Below, one piece after another: positions 52,321-61,404 of a stretch of DNA of 64,000 nucleotides. The DNA is from Motilibacter aurantiacus. Lineage in GTDB: Bacteria; Actinomycetota; Actinomycetes; Motilibacterales; Motilibacteraceae. The position numbers were made by a program, and so were the translations under genes. How positions within the stretch are numbered: the stretch's first letter is position 1; each line of letters begins with the position of its first letter. The notes under the pieces are model-generated. The model saw only the letters and a list, made by a program, of their open reading frames with translations, was not told the origin of the DNA and did no database searches. The stretch covers positions 227,196 through 291,195 of the forward strand of contig NZ_JAANNO010000001.1 in the NCBI RefSeq assembly GCF_011250645.1, written 5' to 3'.

Positions 52321-52935
52321 TCAGACGAGGTCCCCCACCAGCTCCACCCCTGCGGCACGCAGCTCGGACAGCGCGCGCTCGGTCGACGCGGGGGCGACAC
52401 CGGCGCAGAGCGCCAGCAGCACGCGCACGCCGTAGCCGGCCTTGGCCGCGTCGAGCGCCGTCGCGCGCACGCAGTGGTCGGTCGCGATGCCGACCACGTC
52501 CACGGACTGCACCCCGGCGGCCCGCAGGTAGCCGTCGAGCGGCTGCCCGTCCGGTGTCACCGCTTCGAAGCCGGAGTACGCCGCGGCGTGCTCCCCCTTG
52601 CGCACGGCGACGTCCACGTCCTGCGCGAACCCGCCCCCGTGCCCCGCGTCCAGCCCCGGGTGCAGGTCGGCGCCGCCGGTGCCGACCACGCAGTGCGGCG
52701 GCCAGCTGCGCGCGAAGTCCGGGGCGGCGGAGAAGTGGTCGCCCGGGTCGACGTGCCAGTCCTGGGTGGTCACGACGCGGGTGTAGGCGTCCCGGTGCTC
52801 GCGCACGTACGCCCCGACCGCCTCGGCGACCTCTGCCCCGCCCGCGACGGCGAGGCTGCCGCCCTCGCAGAAGTCGTTCTGCACGTCCACCACGACGAGC
52901 GCGCGCCCGCCGGGACCGTCTACCGAAGCCGCCAT
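52321..52935 (-). CDS. pncA: Nicotinamidase (isochorismatase family)
   Basis: Protein of 204 aa. It carries the catalytic triad of the family: Asp in ALVVVDVQNDFCEGG, Lys in VAVRKGEH, and Cys in VVGIATDHCVRATALDA. The metal-binding QDWHVDPGDHF is typical of nicotinamidase/pyrazinamidase. It deamidates nicotinamide to nicotinate for NAD salvage. The ATG at 52935 follows TAGGCT by 7 nt. It is divergent from the purine nucleoside phosphorylase gene and convergent with the diguanylate cyclase gene. Confidence 0.9.
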   Translation of the reverse strand: MAASVDGPGGRALVVVDVQNDFCEGGSLAVAGGAEVAEAVGAYVREHRDAYTRVVTTQDWHVDPGDHFSAAPDFARSWPPHCVVGTGGADLHPGLDAGHGGGFAQDVDVAVRKGEHAAAYSGFEAVTPDGQPLDGYLRAAGVQSVDVVGIATDHCVRATALDAAKAGYGVRVLLALCAGVAPASTERALSELRAAGVELVGDLV

Positions 52936-52942
52936 GGCGGGG

Positions 52943-52978
52943 AGCCTAGTGCCGCCCCCACGAGCCCGGCCCTACGCT
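52943..52978. promoter_or_regulatory. Divergent -10 elements of pncA and the purine nucleoside phosphorylase gene
   Basis: Minus strand: TAGGCT at 52943-52948 ends 7 nt before the pncA ATG. Plus strand: TACGCT at 52973-52978 ends 7 nt before the GTG at 52986. Both have leaderless geometry. Confidence 0.5.
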
Positions 52979-52985
52979 GCAGCGG

Positions 52986-53828
52986 GTGAGCGACAGCTTC
53001 CGGGGCGCGTCCGACGCCCTTCCCGAGGACCCGTACGCCCGGGCCGCCGCCGCCGCGCAGCGGCTGCGCGAGCTGACCGGGGTGGACCGCCACGACGTGG
53101 CGCTCGTGCTCGGCTCGGGCTGGGTGCCCGCCGTCGACGGCATCGTGGCGGGGCGCGGCAGCCAGACCGCAGACCTCCCGGTGACCGACCTGCCGGGCTT
53201 CGCACCACCGGCGGTGCAGGGCCACGCCGGCCGGGTGCGCTCGCTGTCCGTGGGCGGCAAGCACGTCCTGGCGTTCCTCGGCCGCACCCACCTGTACGAG
53301 GGCCGCGGCGTCGCCTCGGTCGTCCACGGGGTGCGCACCGCCGCCGCGGCCGGGTGCTCGGTCGTGGTGCTCACGAACGGGTGCGGCGGGCTGCGCCCGA
53401 CGTTCTCGCCCGGCCAGCCGGTCCTGATCAGCGACCACATCAACCTGACGGGGGCCTCGCCCCTCGTCGGCCCCCGCTTCGTGGACCTCACCGACCTCTA
53501 CTCGCGGCGGCTGCGGACGCTGTGCAAGCAGGTCGACCCCTCGCTGGAGGAGGGCGTCTACGTGCAGCTGCCCGGCCCGCACTACGAGACGCCGGCCGAG
53601 ATCGGCATGGTCCGCGCGGTGGGCGGGGACCTCGTGGGCATGTCGACGACCCTGGAGGCCATCGCCGCCCGCGAGGCCGGCGCCGAGGTGCTGGGCATCT
53701 CCCTCGTGACCAACCTCGCGGCGGGCATGACCGGCGAGCCGCTCAACCACGAGGAGGTGCTGGCCGCGGGCAACGCGGCCGCCGGCCGCATGGGCTCGCT
53801 CCTCGCCGACGTGGTGGCCGGCCTGTGA
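52986..53828 (+). CDS. punA: Purine nucleoside phosphorylase, trimeric type
   Basis: Protein of 280 aa. It has [16 protein letters not shown] (phosphate loop), [42 protein letters not shown], the purine-binding [33 protein letters not shown], and LVTNLAAGM. It splits purine (deoxy)ribonucleosides with phosphate to base and (deoxy)ribose 1-phosphate. The next gene encodes a phosphosugar mutase that could isomerise that product, and DeoC is encoded at 63644. GTG start with -10 just upstream. The stop codon overlaps the mutase start codon. Confidence 0.92.
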   Translation: MSDSFRGASDALPEDPYARAAAAAQRLRELTGVDRHDVALVLGSGWVPAVDGIVAGRGSQTADLPVTDLPGFAPPAVQGHAGRVRSLSVGGKHVLAFLGRTHLYEGRGVASVVHGVRTAAAAGCSVVVLTNGCGGLRPTFSPGQPVLISDHINLTGASPLVGPRFVDLTDLYSRRLRTLCKQVDPSLEEGVYVQLPGPHYETPAEIGMVRAVGGDLVGMSTTLEAIAAREAGAEVLGISLVTNLAAGMTGEPLNHEEVLAAGNAAAGRMGSLLADVVAGL

Positions 53829-55723
53829 GCGAGCAGCCGCCGCCGACCTCGGACGAGGCACGCGCCGGGGACCAGGAGCGGGTGCCCTACGGGCTGCGCG
53901 ACGAGGACACCGAGGGCAGCGCCGCGGCCGAGCCGGACGCCGAGCACGGTGCGCCCGGGGACCGGACGTCGACCGGCGGGCCCGGCGACGACCCGGCGCT
54001 GACGCCGAACCCCGTCCAGCCCGACGGGCAGGCGATGACCGACGGGGCGCACGAGCACCGCCAGTCCGAGGACACCGTGGACGTGCTCGAGCTGGCGCGG
54101 GCCTGGCTCGCGGAGGACCCCGACCCCGCGACGCGCGGCGAGCTGCAGGCACTGCTCGCCGAGCCGGACCCGGCCGCCGCGCTGGGCGACCGGTTCACCG
54201 CACGGCTGGAGTTCGGCACGGCCGGCTTGCGCGGCGCGCTCGGCGCGGGGCCCAACCGGATGAACCGGCTCACCGTCCTGCGGGCGACGGCCGGCCTGGT
54301 GGCCTACCTGCGCAGCCGGGCCGCGCGCCGCGTCGTCATCGGCTACGACGCCCGCTCCCGGTCGGCGGACTTCGCCCAGGACGCGGCGTCCGTCGTCAAC
54401 GGCGCCGGCATGGAGGCACTCCTCCTGCCCGGCCCGCTGCCGACGCCCGTCCTGGCGTTCGCCGTACGACATCTGACGGCTGATGCCGGAATCATGATCA
54501 CCGCATCGCACAACCCGGCTGCGGACAACGGCTACAAGGTCTACCTCGGTGACGGCTCCCAGATCGTGTCGCCGGCCGACGCCGAGATCAGCGCGGAGAT
54601 CGACGCCGTCGGCCCGGTGATGACGATCCCGCGCGGTGACGGCTGGGCCGAGGCCGGGGAGGACGTCGTGGAGGCGTACGTCTCGCGCGCGGCCTCCGTC
54701 GTCGCCGCCGGCGGCCCGCGCGACCTGCGCATCGTCTACACACCGCTGCACGGGGTGGGCCGGGACACCGCGCTGGCGGCCTTCGCCCGGGCCGGCTTCC
54801 CGGAGCCGTACGTCGTGGCCGAGCAGGCCGAGCCCGACCCGGCCTTCCCGACGGTCGCGTTCCCGAACCCGGAGGAGCCGGGGGCCATGGACCTGGCGCT
54901 CGCGGCCGCCGCACGGGAGCAGGCCGACATCGTGCTGGCCAACGACCCCGACGCCGACCGCCTCGCGGTCGCCGTCCGTACCAGCGGGCGGCACGGGCGG
55001 TGGACGGTGCTGCGCGGCGACGAGGTCGGGGCGCTGCTGGCGACCCACCTGGCACGGCGGGCCGCGCACGCGGGCCGGGCCGGCGGGGTGCTCGCGACGT
55101 CCATCGTGTCCTCGTCCCTGCTCTGCCGGATCGCCGCGGCGCACGGGATGGGCTTCGCGGAGACGCTGACCGGGTTCAAGTGGATCTCGCGCGTGCCCGG
55201 CCTGACCTACGGCTACGAGGAGGCGCTCGGCTACTGCGTCGACCCCGAGGGCGTGCGCGACAAGGACGGCATCACCGCCGCGCTCGTCGTGGCCGAGCTC
55301 GCCGCGTCGCTCAAGGCCGAGGGGCGCTCACTGCTGGACCTGCTCGACGAGATCGCCGTCGAGCACGGCCTCCACGCGACGGACCAGCTGTCCGTCCGGG
55401 TCAGCCAGGCTGCCCGGATCCGCGCTGCGGTGGACCGGCTGCGGCAGGGCCCGCCCCAGCGGCTCGGCGGCCGGGCCGTCACCGCCGTCGACGACCTGGC
55501 GGCAGGGGGTGGCGGCCTGCCCCCGACCGACGGGCTGCGCTTCCACCTCGAGGGCGGCGCGCGCGTGATCGTCCGGCCCTCGGGCACGGAGCCCAAGCTC
55601 AAGTGCTACCTCGAGGTGGTCGAGCAGGTCCGCGACGGCGACGTGGACAGTGCCGGCAAGGCGGCCGCGGCCGCGCTGGAGGCGCTGCGCGCCGACGTCG
55701 GCCAGGCGCTGCAGCTTTCCTGA
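53825..55723 (+). CDS. Phosphomannomutase/phosphopentomutase-type phosphohexomutase
   Basis: Protein of 632 aa from a GTG overlapping the phosphorylase stop codon (GTGA). The four alpha-D-phosphohexomutase signatures are present: active-site serine in [17 protein letters not shown], metal loop [15 protein letters not shown], sugar-binding [14 protein letters not shown], and phosphate-binding [16 protein letters not shown]. The first 70 residues are acidic, Pro/Gly-rich and unlike the family. An ATG at 54035 would give a standard 562-residue enzyme, so the true start is uncertain. Next to the phosphorylase it may act on (deoxy)ribose 1-phosphate as PmmB-like enzymes do; a role in mannose metabolism is possible. 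Confidence 0.9.
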   Translation: MSEQPPPTSDEARAGDQERVPYGLRDEDTEGSAAAEPDAEHGAPGDRTSTGGPGDDPALTPNPVQPDGQAMTDGAHEHRQSEDTVDVLELARAWLAEDPDPATRGELQALLAEPDPAAALGDRFTARLEFGTAGLRGALGAGPNRMNRLTVLRATAGLVAYLRSRAARRVVIGYDARSRSADFAQDAASVVNGAGMEALLLPGPLPTPVLAFAVRHLTADAGIMITASHNPAADNGYKVYLGDGSQIVSPADAEISAEIDAVGPVMTIPRGDGWAEAGEDVVEAYVSRAASVVAAGGPRDLRIVYTPLHGVGRDTALAAFARAGFPEPYVVAEQAEPDPAFPTVAFPNPEEPGAMDLALAAAAREQADIVLANDPDADRLAVAVRTSGRHGRWTVLRGDEVGALLATHLARRAAHAGRAGGVLATSIVSSSLLCRIAAAHGMGFAETLTGFKWISRVPGLTYGYEEALGYCVDPEGVRDKDGITAALVVAELAASLKAEGRSLLDLLDEIAVEHGLHATDQLSVRVSQAARIRAAVDRLRQGPPQRLGGRAVTAVDDLAAGGGGLPPTDGLRFHLEGGARVIVRPSGTEPKLKCYLEVVEQVRDGDVDSAGKAAAAALEALRADVGQALQLS

Positions 55724-55731
55724 CCCCCTGG

Positions 55732-58467
55732 TCAGCCGGCGGCCCCCGTGGCCGCCGGCTGTGCCGCCCGCTCCGCCGGCACCCGCCCGTCCGCCTGCTC
55801 CCCCAGCCCGCAGCGGGCCGCGACGGCTGCCGGCGTCATCGGCCGGGCGATGAGGTAGCCCTGCGCGGAGTCGCAGTCGAGCGCGACGAGCGCGGCGAGC
55901 TGGGCGTCCTCCTCCACGCCCTCGGCGACCACCGCGAGGTCGAACGCGTGGGCGGCGCTGACGATGAGGCGTACCAGCTCCCGGTGGCCCGGTGCCGACG
56001 ACGCGACGAAGCTGCGGTCGATCTTGAGCGTGTCGACGGGCAGGTGCTGCAGCTGGCCGATGGACGTGTAGCCCGTCCCGAAGTCGTCGATGGCGATGCG
56101 CACGCCCCGAGCGCGCAGCGCGGCGAGCCGGTCCGTGCAGGCGGGGTCGTCCGCCATTATCGTCTCGGTCAGCTCCACGACCAGCCGCGACGGGTCGAGA
56201 CCGGAGGCCGCGAGCGCGTCGGCCACGTCGTCGACGATCCGCGGGCTGGCCAGGTGGCGGGCCGAGATGTTGACCGCCATGGTCAGCCCGCTTCCTGCCC
56301 CCGTGGACCACTCGGCCAGCTGCCGGGTTGCCTCGGCGAGCGCCCAGCGCCCGAGGTCGCAGATGAGGTTCGACTGCTCGGCGAGCGGGATGAACTCCGC
56401 GGGCGGGACCAGGCCGTGGCCCGGCCGCTCCCAGCGCAGCAGCGCCTCGAAGCCGCGCAGCTCGCGGGTCGCGACCGAGACGACCGGCTGGTAGTGCAGC
56501 ACGAACTCCCCCGCCGCCAGGCCGCGCGTGATCGCCGCCTCCAGCTCGGCGCGCTCGGCCAGCTCGCGCCGGAGCCCCTCGTCGAAGACCTCGGCCGTCC
56601 CGCGCCCGGACGTCTTCGCCCGGTACGCCGCGGCGTCCGCCTCGCGCAGCAGCGCGTCCGCGTCGACCGAGCCGGCGGTGCTGACCGCGACGCCGATGCT
56701 GGCCCCGATGCGCACGACGGTGTCGCCCACCGCGATGGGCTCGCACAGTGCCTCGATGAGCCGGTGGGCCAGCGGGAGGAGCGCAGCCCCGGACTCCACC
56801 GGCTCCACCAGGACGAGGAACTCGTCGCCGCCGAGGCGGCAGACCACGTCGCCGGACCGGACGAGGGCCTGCATGCGGCGCGAGACCGTGCGCAGCACCT
56901 CGTCCCCGGCGGCGTGGCCGAAGGTGTCGTTGACGCGCTTGAAGTGGTCCAGGTCGACGAAGAGCAGCGCGACCGTCGCCCCGGCCCGCTCCGCGCGGTG
57001 CAGCGCGCCGGCGATGTGGCGCAGCCCTTGGGCGCGGTTCGGCAGCTCCGTGAGCGCGTCGTGGGCGGCCTGGAAGGCCAGCTCGACCTGGAGGGTCTCG
57101 CGCTGCCGGATGGAGGTGACGATCTGCTGGATCGACGCGTGGACGACGCTGCCGAGCGGGCCGGTCAGCGGCTCGCGCAGGCGCTCGTCGTCCAGCTCGC
57201 CCCGGGCCACGGCCTCCGCGTGCCCCTGCACCCGGCGCAGGCTCGCGACTGCGGTGGCGAGCGCGCGGGCGACGGTGCGCACCTCGCTGGGCCCGGACTC
57301 GTGCACCTGCACGAGACGGCCGCGGCTGACCTCCTCGGCGTCGGCGGCGAGGCGGCGCAGGGGCCGCGAGACCGACTGCTCGACGGCGACCAGGAGCCCG
57401 AGGGCGAGCAGGAGGAGTAGCGCGCTCAGGCCCAGCACGGCACGCAGGTCGCTCATCGCGCCCGAGCGCTGCTGCCCGGTGACGTCGATCGCGTGCCCCG
57501 CGGCGCGGTCGAGCAGCGCGACCAGGCTGGTGTCGCGGGCGATGCCCTCGGAGTAGCTCTGCACGAGGGCCGACAGCGACAGCCGCTCGGCCGGGTCGGT
57601 GGCGGCGCGCAGGGTGCGCTCCAGGGCGAGCTCGAACCGGCGCAGCGGCTCGGCGGCCTTGGTCTCGTTCCAGGCCGCGCGCAGCGCCTCCGTGTGCATC
57701 AGGTCGACCCGGCCGGCCGCCGCCTCGTAGGCACCGCGGTCCGTCAGCAGGTCACGCTGCTCCACCTGCGCCCGGGCCCCGCGGGCGAAGCTGGTGGCGA
57801 GGAACTGCCCGAGCTCCTCCGCGGACGCCTCCACGAGGTCGGAGACGCGGCCCAGGTCGTCGAGGGCGGCGACGCCCTCGGGCGACAGTCCCTGCGCGAT
57901 CGCCTCGTCGATGTGGGCGCGCTCGACCGAGGTCAGCTCCTGCGAGATCCGCTCGTAGCGGTGGTAGACGTCGGCCCCGACGTCCAGCGCCGCGCGGACG
58001 GTCTCGTCGTCCGGCTCGGCGGTGTCGAGCCCTCCGCGCAGCACCGCGAGCTGTGTGGTCAGGGTCGCGACGAGCCGGGGGCTCACGCCCGCCGCGCGGG
58101 CGCGGGCGAGGGCGGCGTCGGTCTCCTTGCGCGCGCTCGTGACCTGGGTCACGGAGAGCGCCAGCACGCGGTCCCGGCTGGCGGGCACGAGCCCGAGCAG
58201 GCGCGAGAGGGTGGCGTCCTTGGCGATGGCCATGCTGACCGACGGCAGCGTCTCCTGGCCGGTCATGCTGCGTACCGAGCTCAGCGCGACGACGGCCTGC
58301 ACCGAGCGCTCGGCACGCTTGGCGTTGCGCGCGGTGTCGAGCCGGGCGTCCACGACCGCCGCCCCGAGGGCCCCGACGCCCACCATCGGCACCACCACGA
58401 GCGCCAGCAGTCGCGGGCGCAGCGATCCCCTGGGCCGGCGCCTCCGCAGCAGCTGCACTCCTGACAC
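55732..58467 (-). CDS. GGDEF-EAL c-di-GMP protein with membrane sensor
   Basis: Protein of 911 aa. It has membrane helix 1 (about 20-42), an extracytoplasmic helical sensor of about 300 residues, membrane helix 2 (about 345-367) and a HAMP-like linker. The GGDEF domain (about 450-615) has FVDLDHFKRVNDTFGH and the intact RLGGDEFLVL, with RSGD as inhibitory site. The EAL domain (about 630-880) has FEALLRWERP, VNISARHL, VVELTETIM, IDDFGTGYTSIGQL, LKIDRSFV and VVAEGVEE. Both cyclase and phosphodiesterase residues look complete, so it may be truly bifunctional or work in one direction depending on its signal. GTG start. Convergent with the mutase gene. Confidence 0.92.
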   Translation of the reverse strand: MSGVQLLRRRRPRGSLRPRLLALVVVPMVGVGALGAAVVDARLDTARNAKRAERSVQAVVALSSVRSMTGQETLPSVSMAIAKDATLSRLLGLVPASRDRVLALSVTQVTSARKETDAALARARAAGVSPRLVATLTTQLAVLRGGLDTAEPDDETVRAALDVGADVYHRYERISQELTSVERAHIDEAIAQGLSPEGVAALDDLGRVSDLVEASAEELGQFLATSFARGARAQVEQRDLLTDRGAYEAAAGRVDLMHTEALRAAWNETKAAEPLRRFELALERTLRAATDPAERLSLSALVQSYSEGIARDTSLVALLDRAAGHAIDVTGQQRSGAMSDLRAVLGLSALLLLLALGLLVAVEQSVSRPLRRLAADAEEVSRGRLVQVHESGPSEVRTVARALATAVASLRRVQGHAEAVARGELDDERLREPLTGPLGSVVHASIQQIVTSIRQRETLQVELAFQAAHDALTELPNRAQGLRHIAGALHRAERAGATVALLFVDLDHFKRVNDTFGHAAGDEVLRTVSRRMQALVRSGDVVCRLGGDEFLVLVEPVESGAALLPLAHRLIEALCEPIAVGDTVVRIGASIGVAVSTAGSVDADALLREADAAAYRAKTSGRGTAEVFDEGLRRELAERAELEAAITRGLAAGEFVLHYQPVVSVATRELRGFEALLRWERPGHGLVPPAEFIPLAEQSNLICDLGRWALAEATRQLAEWSTGAGSGLTMAVNISARHLASPRIVDDVADALAASGLDPSRLVVELTETIMADDPACTDRLAALRARGVRIAIDDFGTGYTSIGQLQHLPVDTLKIDRSFVASSAPGHRELVRLIVSAAHAFDLAVVAEGVEEDAQLAALVALDCDSAQGYLIARPMTPAAVAARCGLGEQADGRVPAERAAQPAATGAAG
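55735..55759 (+). terminator. Hairpin just after the phosphomutase gene
   Basis: GCCGGCGGCC-CCCGT-GGCCGCCGGC is a perfect 10-bp stem starting 12 nt after the mutase stop codon. It lies within the last codons of the convergent GGDEF-EAL gene. A smaller palindrome CTGACC-CCCT-GGTCAG holds the two stop codons themselves. Confidence 0.6.
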
Positions 58468-58566
58468 TTCGGCCGCGGCCGCGCGGACCTTCGTGCTCCC
58501 TGCGGGTGACGGGCACCGGGAGCAGCAGCGGGAGCAGCAGCGCCGAGCGGCCGGGAACGCCGGGGA

Positions 58567-58603
58567 GCCGGAGCGGGGCCCGGATGTCGGGCCTCGCTCC
58601 GGC
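58567..58603 (-). terminator. 16-bp hairpin after the glycerophosphodiesterase gene
   Basis: Arms 58567-58582 and 58588-58603 pair over 16 positions (one G-U) around a 5-nt loop, starting 5 nt beyond the stop codon on the minus strand. It separates this gene from the downstream GGDEF-EAL gene. Confidence 0.7.
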
Positions 58604-58608
58604 CCGGG

Positions 58609-60483
58609 TCAGCGGCCGGCGGCGAGCAGCGCCCGCGCGTCCGCGGCGAGCAGCGCGGCCAGCGGCCCCGGAACTCCACGGCCGGCGTGCGACTCGGCGT
58701 CGTCGACGAGCTGGGCCCAGTCCTGCTTGTCGATGTCGTCGAGCATGCGGCGGCGCAGCGAGGGCTTGACCTCCTGCGGCGTCGCGAGCAGCGACGCGAG
58801 CCCCTCGGCGGTCGGGACGACGCTGAACTGCGCCGTCGTCGTGGTCACGCCGCCCTCGCCGGCCGCGGTCACCGAGACGGTGTGGGCGCCGAGGGCGAGC
58901 GTGTCGACGTCGATCGCCCGGCCCTCCTGGACCGGGGTGCCGTCGAGCGTGATCGACAGCGTCTCGGCGTCCTGCTCGGCGACGGCGAGGGTGAGCGTGT
59001 CACCGCGCGTCAGCTGCGCGCCCGCCGCGGGGGCCAGCACCTGCACCGTCGGCTTGCCCGCGAGCGCCTGGGTGAAGCGGTCCTGCCAGCCGGCGAGCTG
59101 TCCCGCCTTGTTGGTGATGATGCCGTCGACCCCGAGCACCCGCAGCTGCTCCCACGACGTGGTGTCGTCGACCGTCCAGACCATGACCGCGATGCCCGCC
59201 TCGTGCAGGCTCGCGACGATGCCGGGGCGCGACTTCAGCGCGTCCCAGGAGGGGTTGTACGCGGTCAGCCCCAGCTCCTTCGACAGCGCGACCGGGTCGG
59301 CGTCGAGCGAGGAGCGGAGCAGGCCGAGCCGCAGGTCGGGGTCGGCGGCCCGGGCGTGCCGCAGCACGTTGACGTCGAAGCTCTGCAGCAGCACCTCGCT
59401 CGTCTGCCCGCGGGACTTGATGGCGGCGACGACGCGCTCGACCTCGGCCTGGGTCTCCGGGCCCTTCACCTCGAGGAGCAGCTTGCTCGCACGGCCCCGC
59501 ATCTGGTCGAGCACGTCGGTGAGCGTCGGGACCTTCTGGCCCGGGTACGCCGCGGCGGAGAACCAGCTGCCCGCCTCCAGCTGGGCGACCTGAGCGGCCG
59601 TCAGCGTGCTGATGTCGCCGGTGCCCGCCGTGGTGCGGTCGACCGTGTTGTCGTGCATGACGACCGGGACCCCGTCGCGTGTCGTCTGCACGTCGATCTC
59701 GACCCAGTCGGCGCCGTTGCGGATGGCCGACTCGAACGCGGCCAGGGTGTTCTCCGGGGCGTTGTAGGAGTCGCCGCGGTGGGCGATGACCGCCGGCAGC
59801 GCGCCGGGGTCGTCGGGGACGATGACGGGCTCCGGGTCGAGCTTCGTCACGACGATGTCGTCGTAGCTCGCCTGCGCGCCGTTCAGGACCAGGCCGAGCA
59901 CGCCGGCAGCCGACCGCTGCAGCGCGCTCGTGGACATGACCTTCGTGCCGTTGAAGAACCACGCCGCGCGGCTGCCGTGAACCTCGACGGCCACGCGCAC
60001 GTCCTTGCCGGTGCCGGCCGCCGCCGGGGCCGCGGCGGTGTTCGTGACGTTCCACGCGCCGGCCGTCGTCATCTGCGCGAACTCGAGCCCGTTGCTCGCC
60101 GTGCTTCCCGTGCGCATGGTGGCGATCCACCACGGCCGGCTGCCGTCGGCCGGCATGTCGAGCGCCACGGCGCTCCAGCGCCCGGTGTTCTGCACGGTCT
60201 CGAAGCGGACCGTCGCCTCGACGCGGTAGTCGCTGAGGTGCTCGCCGAACGTGATGCGGGCCTGCTGGCTCGAGCTCGCGCTCGTGCCGTGCAGGCGGCC
60301 GTCACGCACGGCCCAGATGCCCTCGATGGGGCGCCAGCCCGCGGGCATCACGTTGTCGTCGAAGTCGGCGCGCAGCACGACGGCGCTGTCCGCCGTCGCG
60401 GGCGCGGAGCCGGTCAGCGGGGCGACGGCGAGCAGCGGGACGGCTGCCGTCAGGGCGAGGGCTCGGGCGGAACGTAGACGCAC
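58609..60483 (-). CDS. Secreted glycerophosphodiester phosphodiesterase with N-terminal beta-sandwich
   Basis: Protein of 624 aa. It has a signal peptide (about 1-32) and a concanavalin-like beta-sandwich (about 35-215, WRPIEGIWAVRDGRLHG ... YDDIVVTKL). The GDPD TIM barrel (about 230-475) carries the catalytic VIAHRGDSYNAPENTLAAFE, WVEIDVQTTRDGVPVVMHD and LLLEVKGPE; the His, Arg, Glu and Asp metal and catalytic residues are present. An Ig-like domain (about 480-560) and a short helical tail follow. It hydrolyses glycerophosphodiesters outside the cell to glycerol 3-phosphate and alcohol, possibly using wall teichoic acids or phospholipid head groups. GTG start after GGAAGGA. Confidence 0.9.
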   Translation of the reverse strand: MRLRSARALALTAAVPLLAVAPLTGSAPATADSAVVLRADFDDNVMPAGWRPIEGIWAVRDGRLHGTSASSSQQARITFGEHLSDYRVEATVRFETVQNTGRWSAVALDMPADGSRPWWIATMRTGSTASNGLEFAQMTTAGAWNVTNTAAAPAAAGTGKDVRVAVEVHGSRAAWFFNGTKVMSTSALQRSAAGVLGLVLNGAQASYDDIVVTKLDPEPVIVPDDPGALPAVIAHRGDSYNAPENTLAAFESAIRNGADWVEIDVQTTRDGVPVVMHDNTVDRTTAGTGDISTLTAAQVAQLEAGSWFSAAAYPGQKVPTLTDVLDQMRGRASKLLLEVKGPETQAEVERVVAAIKSRGQTSEVLLQSFDVNVLRHARAADPDLRLGLLRSSLDADPVALSKELGLTAYNPSWDALKSRPGIVASLHEAGIAVMVWTVDDTTSWEQLRVLGVDGIITNKAGQLAGWQDRFTQALAGKPTVQVLAPAAGAQLTRGDTLTLAVAEQDAETLSITLDGTPVQEGRAIDVDTLALGAHTVSVTAAGEGGVTTTTAQFSVVPTAEGLASLLATPQEVKPSLRRRMLDDIDKQDWAQLVDDAESHAGRGVPGPLAALLAADARALLAAGR

Positions 60484-60602
60484 GAAGAGTCCTTCCGGGG
60501 ATTCTGGAGACCCGGGGACGCTAGGGACCGCGCGTTAAGCATCGGCACCGTGCGGATGAAGCACGGTCGACCATCCGGTGCCGCCGACCGCGCTCCTGGA
60601 GG

Positions 60603-61208
60603 TCACCGGCCGCAGTACGGCGCGTCCTGGTGGCCCATCCCGGAGATCGGCGGCTCACCCTCCGGCCCCTTCTCGAGCCGGCGCACCGTGCCGTGGCCCC
60701 TCAGGGTCGGCGAGGCCCAGATCGCCGCCCCCGTGACCCAGCCCTCCCCGTAGTAGTCCTTCGTGCGGAAGGTCGTGAGCTTCAGGGCGATGGTGTGCGC
60801 CGCCGCCTTCGTCCCTGCCCAGCAGTAGTGCGCCCGGGTCGCGCGCCGCGCCTGCGCCTCGCTCACCGCGCTTCCCGGCCGGTGCTGGGGAAGCGCCATC
60901 GACACCGCGGGCACGGCGCCCGGCAGCTGGTAGCGGCGTCTGGGGTCGTCCCAGTCCAGCGCGAGGCCCTTGGTCTGCGCGGTCCGGATGCGGAAGGCGG
61001 CCTTCCCGTTCCGGATCGTCACCGTCCTCAGCGGCCGGTCGGCGGTGCCCGCCGGCGTCGTGTTCCACACGCCGAAGGTGCAGCCCTCGCAGTCCTGGAC
61101 CGTCAGGGTGATGGTCGTCGAGGGCTGCGCGGCGTGGGCCGGGGCGGCGAGGGCGGCCGCCGCGAGGACGACGGCCGGCAGGCCCAGAAGGCGGATGTGC
61201 GTGCGCAT
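60603..61208 (-). CDS. Secreted protein of unknown function
   Basis: Protein of 201 aa. It has a signal peptide (MRTHIRLLGLPAVVLAAAALAAPAHA) and a beta-rich mature domain. TITLTVQDCEGCTFGVWN carries a CxxC pair, which could form a disulfide. RPLRTVTIRNGKAAFRI, HYCWAGTKAAAHTIALKLTTF and a C-terminal DAPYCGR give two more cysteines. I recognise no family. ATG start. It lies alone between the K+ channel gene and the glycerophosphodiesterase gene, all on the minus strand with gaps of about 120 and 200 bp. Confidence 0.7.
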   Translation of the reverse strand: MRTHIRLLGLPAVVLAAAALAAPAHAAQPSTTITLTVQDCEGCTFGVWNTTPAGTADRPLRTVTIRNGKAAFRIRTAQTKGLALDWDDPRRRYQLPGAVPAVSMALPQHRPGSAVSEAQARRATRAHYCWAGTKAAAHTIALKLTTFRTKDYYGEGWVTGAAIWASPTLRGHGTVRRLEKGPEGEPPISGMGHQDAPYCGR

Positions 61209-61404
61209 GTGCTCGATGTCTCCCTGCGTCGCGGTCGGCCAGGAGGCAGAGCGGGCTGCGGGCTGTCTGATACGCCACCCGCGGGTGTCACACCGGCGGC
61301 GCCCCCTGCACGTGCCCGCCCCGGTCGGCGGGCAGGTGCCCTCCTCCCGACGTGAGCGCGAGAAGGCGCGCTTCTGCGGACCCGGGCTCAGCCGAGCAGC
61401 TGCC

